From NCBI GenBank assembly GCA_910584195.1, contig CAJTYV010000082.1:1-6381 (forward strand): a DNA stretch of 6,381 nucleotides, in the 5' to 3' direction. The notes beneath the pieces were generated by a model. That model did not search any database. It was given only the letters and a program-made list of their open reading frames with translations, and was not told the origin of the DNA. Each line of letters opens with the position of its first letter. Within the stretch, counting starts at the first letter, position 1. A program made the translations under genes and the position numbers. This DNA is from an uncultured Ruminococcus sp. Lineage in GTDB: Bacteria > Bacillota > Clostridia > Oscillospirales > Ruminococcaceae. This document shows, piece after piece, positions 4,649-6,381 of the stretch.

Positions 4649-5902
4649 ATGATTATTAAACGCGACTATTATCTGAATCAGCTCATTGCCAGTAGGCACA
4701 ACGGGCTTGTAAAGATTGTTACTGGGTTAAGACGATCCGGTAAGTCATATCTATTGTTTCACTTATTCGGTGACTATCTTAAAGAACAGGGTATACCTGA
4801 AGATCATATAATTAAAGTGGATTTAGAAGATCGACGAAACGCTCCTCTTCGTGATCCGGATGCGCTGCTTGCACACATCGACTCTAAGATGGTGGATAGC
4901 AAGATGTATTACATACTTCTTGATGAGGTTCAACATGTGCAGGAGTTTGAAGACGTGCTCAATAGTTACCTTAAGATAGAAAACGCAGATGTATATGTCA
5001 CTGGAAGTAACTCCCGTTTTTTGTCTACAGACATTATCACAGAGTTTAGAGGTCGAGGAGACCAGATTCATGTATATCCACTCTCTTTTGCCGAATTTAT
5101 GTCTGTTGACAACCGGCATCCTATTGATGCTTGGAGCGATTATTATACTTATGGTGGTCTACCACATGTATTGACATTAGAAACGCCGAAGAAAAAAATT
5201 GACTATATCAAAAGGCTATACACAACTGTCTATATCAATGATATAGTCGAGAGATATAAGATTAAGGGCGAATCTGAACTAAAAGAATTGATTCAGATAA
5301 TTGCGTCTGCAATAGGTTCCCCGACCAATCCAAATAAGTTGGCAAACACCTTCAAGAGCCTTAAAAACGTATCTCTGTCTAATAAAACTATTGATAACTA
5401 TCTAACATACCTTTGTGAGTCGTTTTTAACCGAAAAGGCAATACGTTACGACATAAAAGGAAAGAAATATATAAACACCCTGTCTAAATATTATTTCACT
5501 GATGTAGGTGTTCGTAATGCAATCCTTGATTTCAGGCAACAGGAGGAAAACCACATTATGGAGAATATCATTTATAATGAATTAAAAATACGTGGTTTCC
5601 AAGTCGACGTAGGTGTAGTGGAGCATCGCACAACGGATAAAGACGGCAAAAGAATCCGCAAGCAATACGAAGTGGATTTCGTGGCGAATCAAGGTAGCCA
5701 ACGTTACTACATTCAGTCCGCCTTTATAATGCCTACTGACGCAAAGGAGCGTCAGGAATCCGCTTCTCTGCTTAACATTGATGATTCTTTCAAAAAAATC
5801 ATCATAGTTAAGGACTACATCAAACCAAAAAGAAACGAGGAAGGAATAGTTACAATTGGACTAATTGACTTTCTCCTAAAACCAGAACTTATTAATTGGT
5901 AA
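4649..5902 (+). CDS. AAA_14/DUF4143 ATPase
   Basis: A 417-residue cytoplasmic ATPase of the COG1373 type (AAA_14 N-terminal domain, DUF4143 C-terminal domain), full length for the family. Walker A is G-L-R-R-S-G-K-S (26-33), Walker B Y-I-L-L-D-E (88-93), the sensor-like T-G-S-N-S is at 118-122, and F-R-G-R-G (133-137) probably supplies an arginine finger. Residues about 145-200 carry P-L-S-F-A-E-F and Y-G-G-L-P. The C-terminal domain resembles a PD-(D/E)xK nuclease fold: Y-E-V-D-F-V (340-345) holds the expected acidic residue, but the usual E-x-K strand reads I-Q-S-A (355-358), so nuclease activity is doubtful unless this variant is functional. The family is abundant in Bacteroidetes and its biological role is poorly known. 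Start ATG 4649 lies directly behind palindrome copy 2; the next gene begins 30 nt after the stop, suggesting co-transcription. Confidence 0.92.
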   Translation: MIIKRDYYLNQLIASRHNGLVKIVTGLRRSGKSYLLFHLFGDYLKEQGIPEDHIIKVDLEDRRNAPLRDPDALLAHIDSKMVDSKMYYILLDEVQHVQEFEDVLNSYLKIENADVYVTGSNSRFLSTDIITEFRGRGDQIHVYPLSFAEFMSVDNRHPIDAWSDYYTYGGLPHVLTLETPKKKIDYIKRLYTTVYINDIVERYKIKGESELKELIQIIASAIGSPTNPNKLANTFKSLKNVSLSNKTIDNYLTYLCESFLTEKAIRYDIKGKKYINTLSKYYFTDVGVRNAILDFRQQEENHIMENIIYNELKIRGFQVDVGVVEHRTTDKDGKRIRKQYEVDFVANQGSQRYYIQSAFIMPTDAKERQESASLLNIDDSFKKIIIVKDYIKPKRNEEGIVTIGLIDFLLKPELINW

Positions 5903-5932
5903 TTAGGAAGAATAATTCCAAATCATTATGTC

Positions 5933-6370
5933 ATGGAAAATATCGAAAAAATAGTAACATTATACGAAAGTTATCAATATGAATTAGAAAAAACAGGTGA
6001 TAATTTTGCTGTTTTTTCTTTGGGTGCAGGAATTTATCCAGGAGTGGATATACTTATCTCAGAAAATATTTCGTCTGAAGAATACAATACTATCAGAAAA
6101 GAATATTCCGAGGCTGGATATGCTACAAATAAAGTCATATTTCATTCACTAGAAAACCTTGAAATTTCATTATTTACTCAGTTTTTTAAGCCAAAATATT
6201 CAAGAGAGAGGCTGCTATCTCACTATAAGGAATACACCAATGGCGTAATGAAACCTTATCAAACCAAGGAAGATACTCCTGAGTATAAATATATTGAGGT
6301 TTCTTATAATTATGAAGAAAACTTTATATGGGCGGTAAAACGAAATCTACAAAAGGCGGTGCAACGGTAA
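5933..6370 (+). CDS. Unrecognised AT-rich gene, possibly an N-terminal fragment
   Basis: A 145-residue predicted cytoplasmic protein with no signal peptide or membrane segment. It is not assigned to a family. Visible features are an N-terminal helix (1-20), the conspicuous stretch N-F-A-V-F-S-L-G-A-G-I-Y-P-G-V-D-I-L (24-41), a helix from about 48 to 60, and a Tyr-, Glu- and Lys-rich second half. This layout, ending in Y-I-E-V-S-Y-N-Y-E-E-N-F (120-131), looks more like the N-terminal domain of a larger protein than a complete enzyme. The last residues (I-W-A-V-K-R-N-L-Q-K) are basic and unlike what precedes, so a frameshift or rearrangement near 6325 is possible. The gene starts 30 nt after the ATPase stop, with AGGAAG a little further upstream than usual. 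It probably shares the ATPase promoter. Confidence 0.6.
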   Translation: MENIEKIVTLYESYQYELEKTGDNFAVFSLGAGIYPGVDILISENISSEEYNTIRKEYSEAGYATNKVIFHSLENLEISLFTQFFKPKYSRERLLSHYKEYTNGVMKPYQTKEDTPEYKYIEVSYNYEENFIWAVKRNLQKAVQR

Positions 6371-6381
6371 ATGGCGTTATT
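6328..6381 (+). CDS. Possible start of a further gene, cut by window edge
   Basis: In the +1-shifted frame relative to the preceding gene an ATG at 6328 opens M-G-G-K-T-K-S-T-K-G-G-A-T-V-N-G-V-I without a stop to the window end. It overlaps the end of the preceding gene by 43 nt. The Gly-, Thr- and Lys-rich start looks protein-like, but 18 codons are too few to judge and no strong ribosome-binding site is seen. It could instead be the continuation of the preceding gene after a frameshift. Confidence 0.25.
   Translation, partial: MGGKTKSTKGGATVNGVI

Overview
The window looks like accessory (mobile-element) DNA from a Bacteroidales bacterium such as Bacteroides, Parabacteroides or Prevotella. 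The grounds are: an RteC regulator, a typical Bacteroidales tyrosine recombinase with a lysine-rich insert, lipoproteins of Bacteroides style, an IS21-family end, and two promoters that match the Bacteroidetes consensus TTTG-N19/20-TAnnTTTG exactly. No housekeeping genes, tRNA, rRNA or CRISPR array are visible.

Left half (1-3388), all genes on the minus strand. An IS21-type terminus (1-54) cuts off the C-terminus of a small excisionase-like helix-turn-helix gene (23-280). Upstream of that gene lie a strong hairpin terminator (442-479) and a tightly spaced four-gene set read right to left: GNAT acetyltransferase, lipoprotein, SecD-P1-head-like lipoprotein, and rteC. Gaps within this set are 28, 16 and 19 nt. 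A separate Crp/Fnr-type regulator (2749-3321) has its own consensus promoter, an operator-like palindrome inside that promoter, and its own terminator (2694-2721). RteC followed by a small HTH gene recalls the regulator and excision genes of CTnDOT-like conjugative transposons. Here the excision gene is broken by the IS end.

Middle (3389-3961). A gene-free stretch carries an unusual 17-bp-arm inverted repeat (3460-3512). It is followed by the remnant of an IS21-family element: the first ~43 codons of istA on the minus strand, a leader inverted repeat, and the multiple-repeat IS end, whose tip (27 bp) is identical to the one at the left edge of the window.

Right half (3962-6381), all on the plus strand. 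The IS tip is fused to the catalytic half of a tyrosine recombinase that keeps every catalytic residue but has lost its N-terminal DNA-binding part. Next is a regulatory block in which two related palindromes bracket a perfect promoter, driving an AAA_14/DUF4143-type ATPase (4649-5902). The ATPase is followed 30 nt later by an unrecognised AT-rich gene (5933-6370), and possibly by the start of a further gene overlapping its end. The most distinctive structure is the promoter-palindrome block in front of the ATPase.
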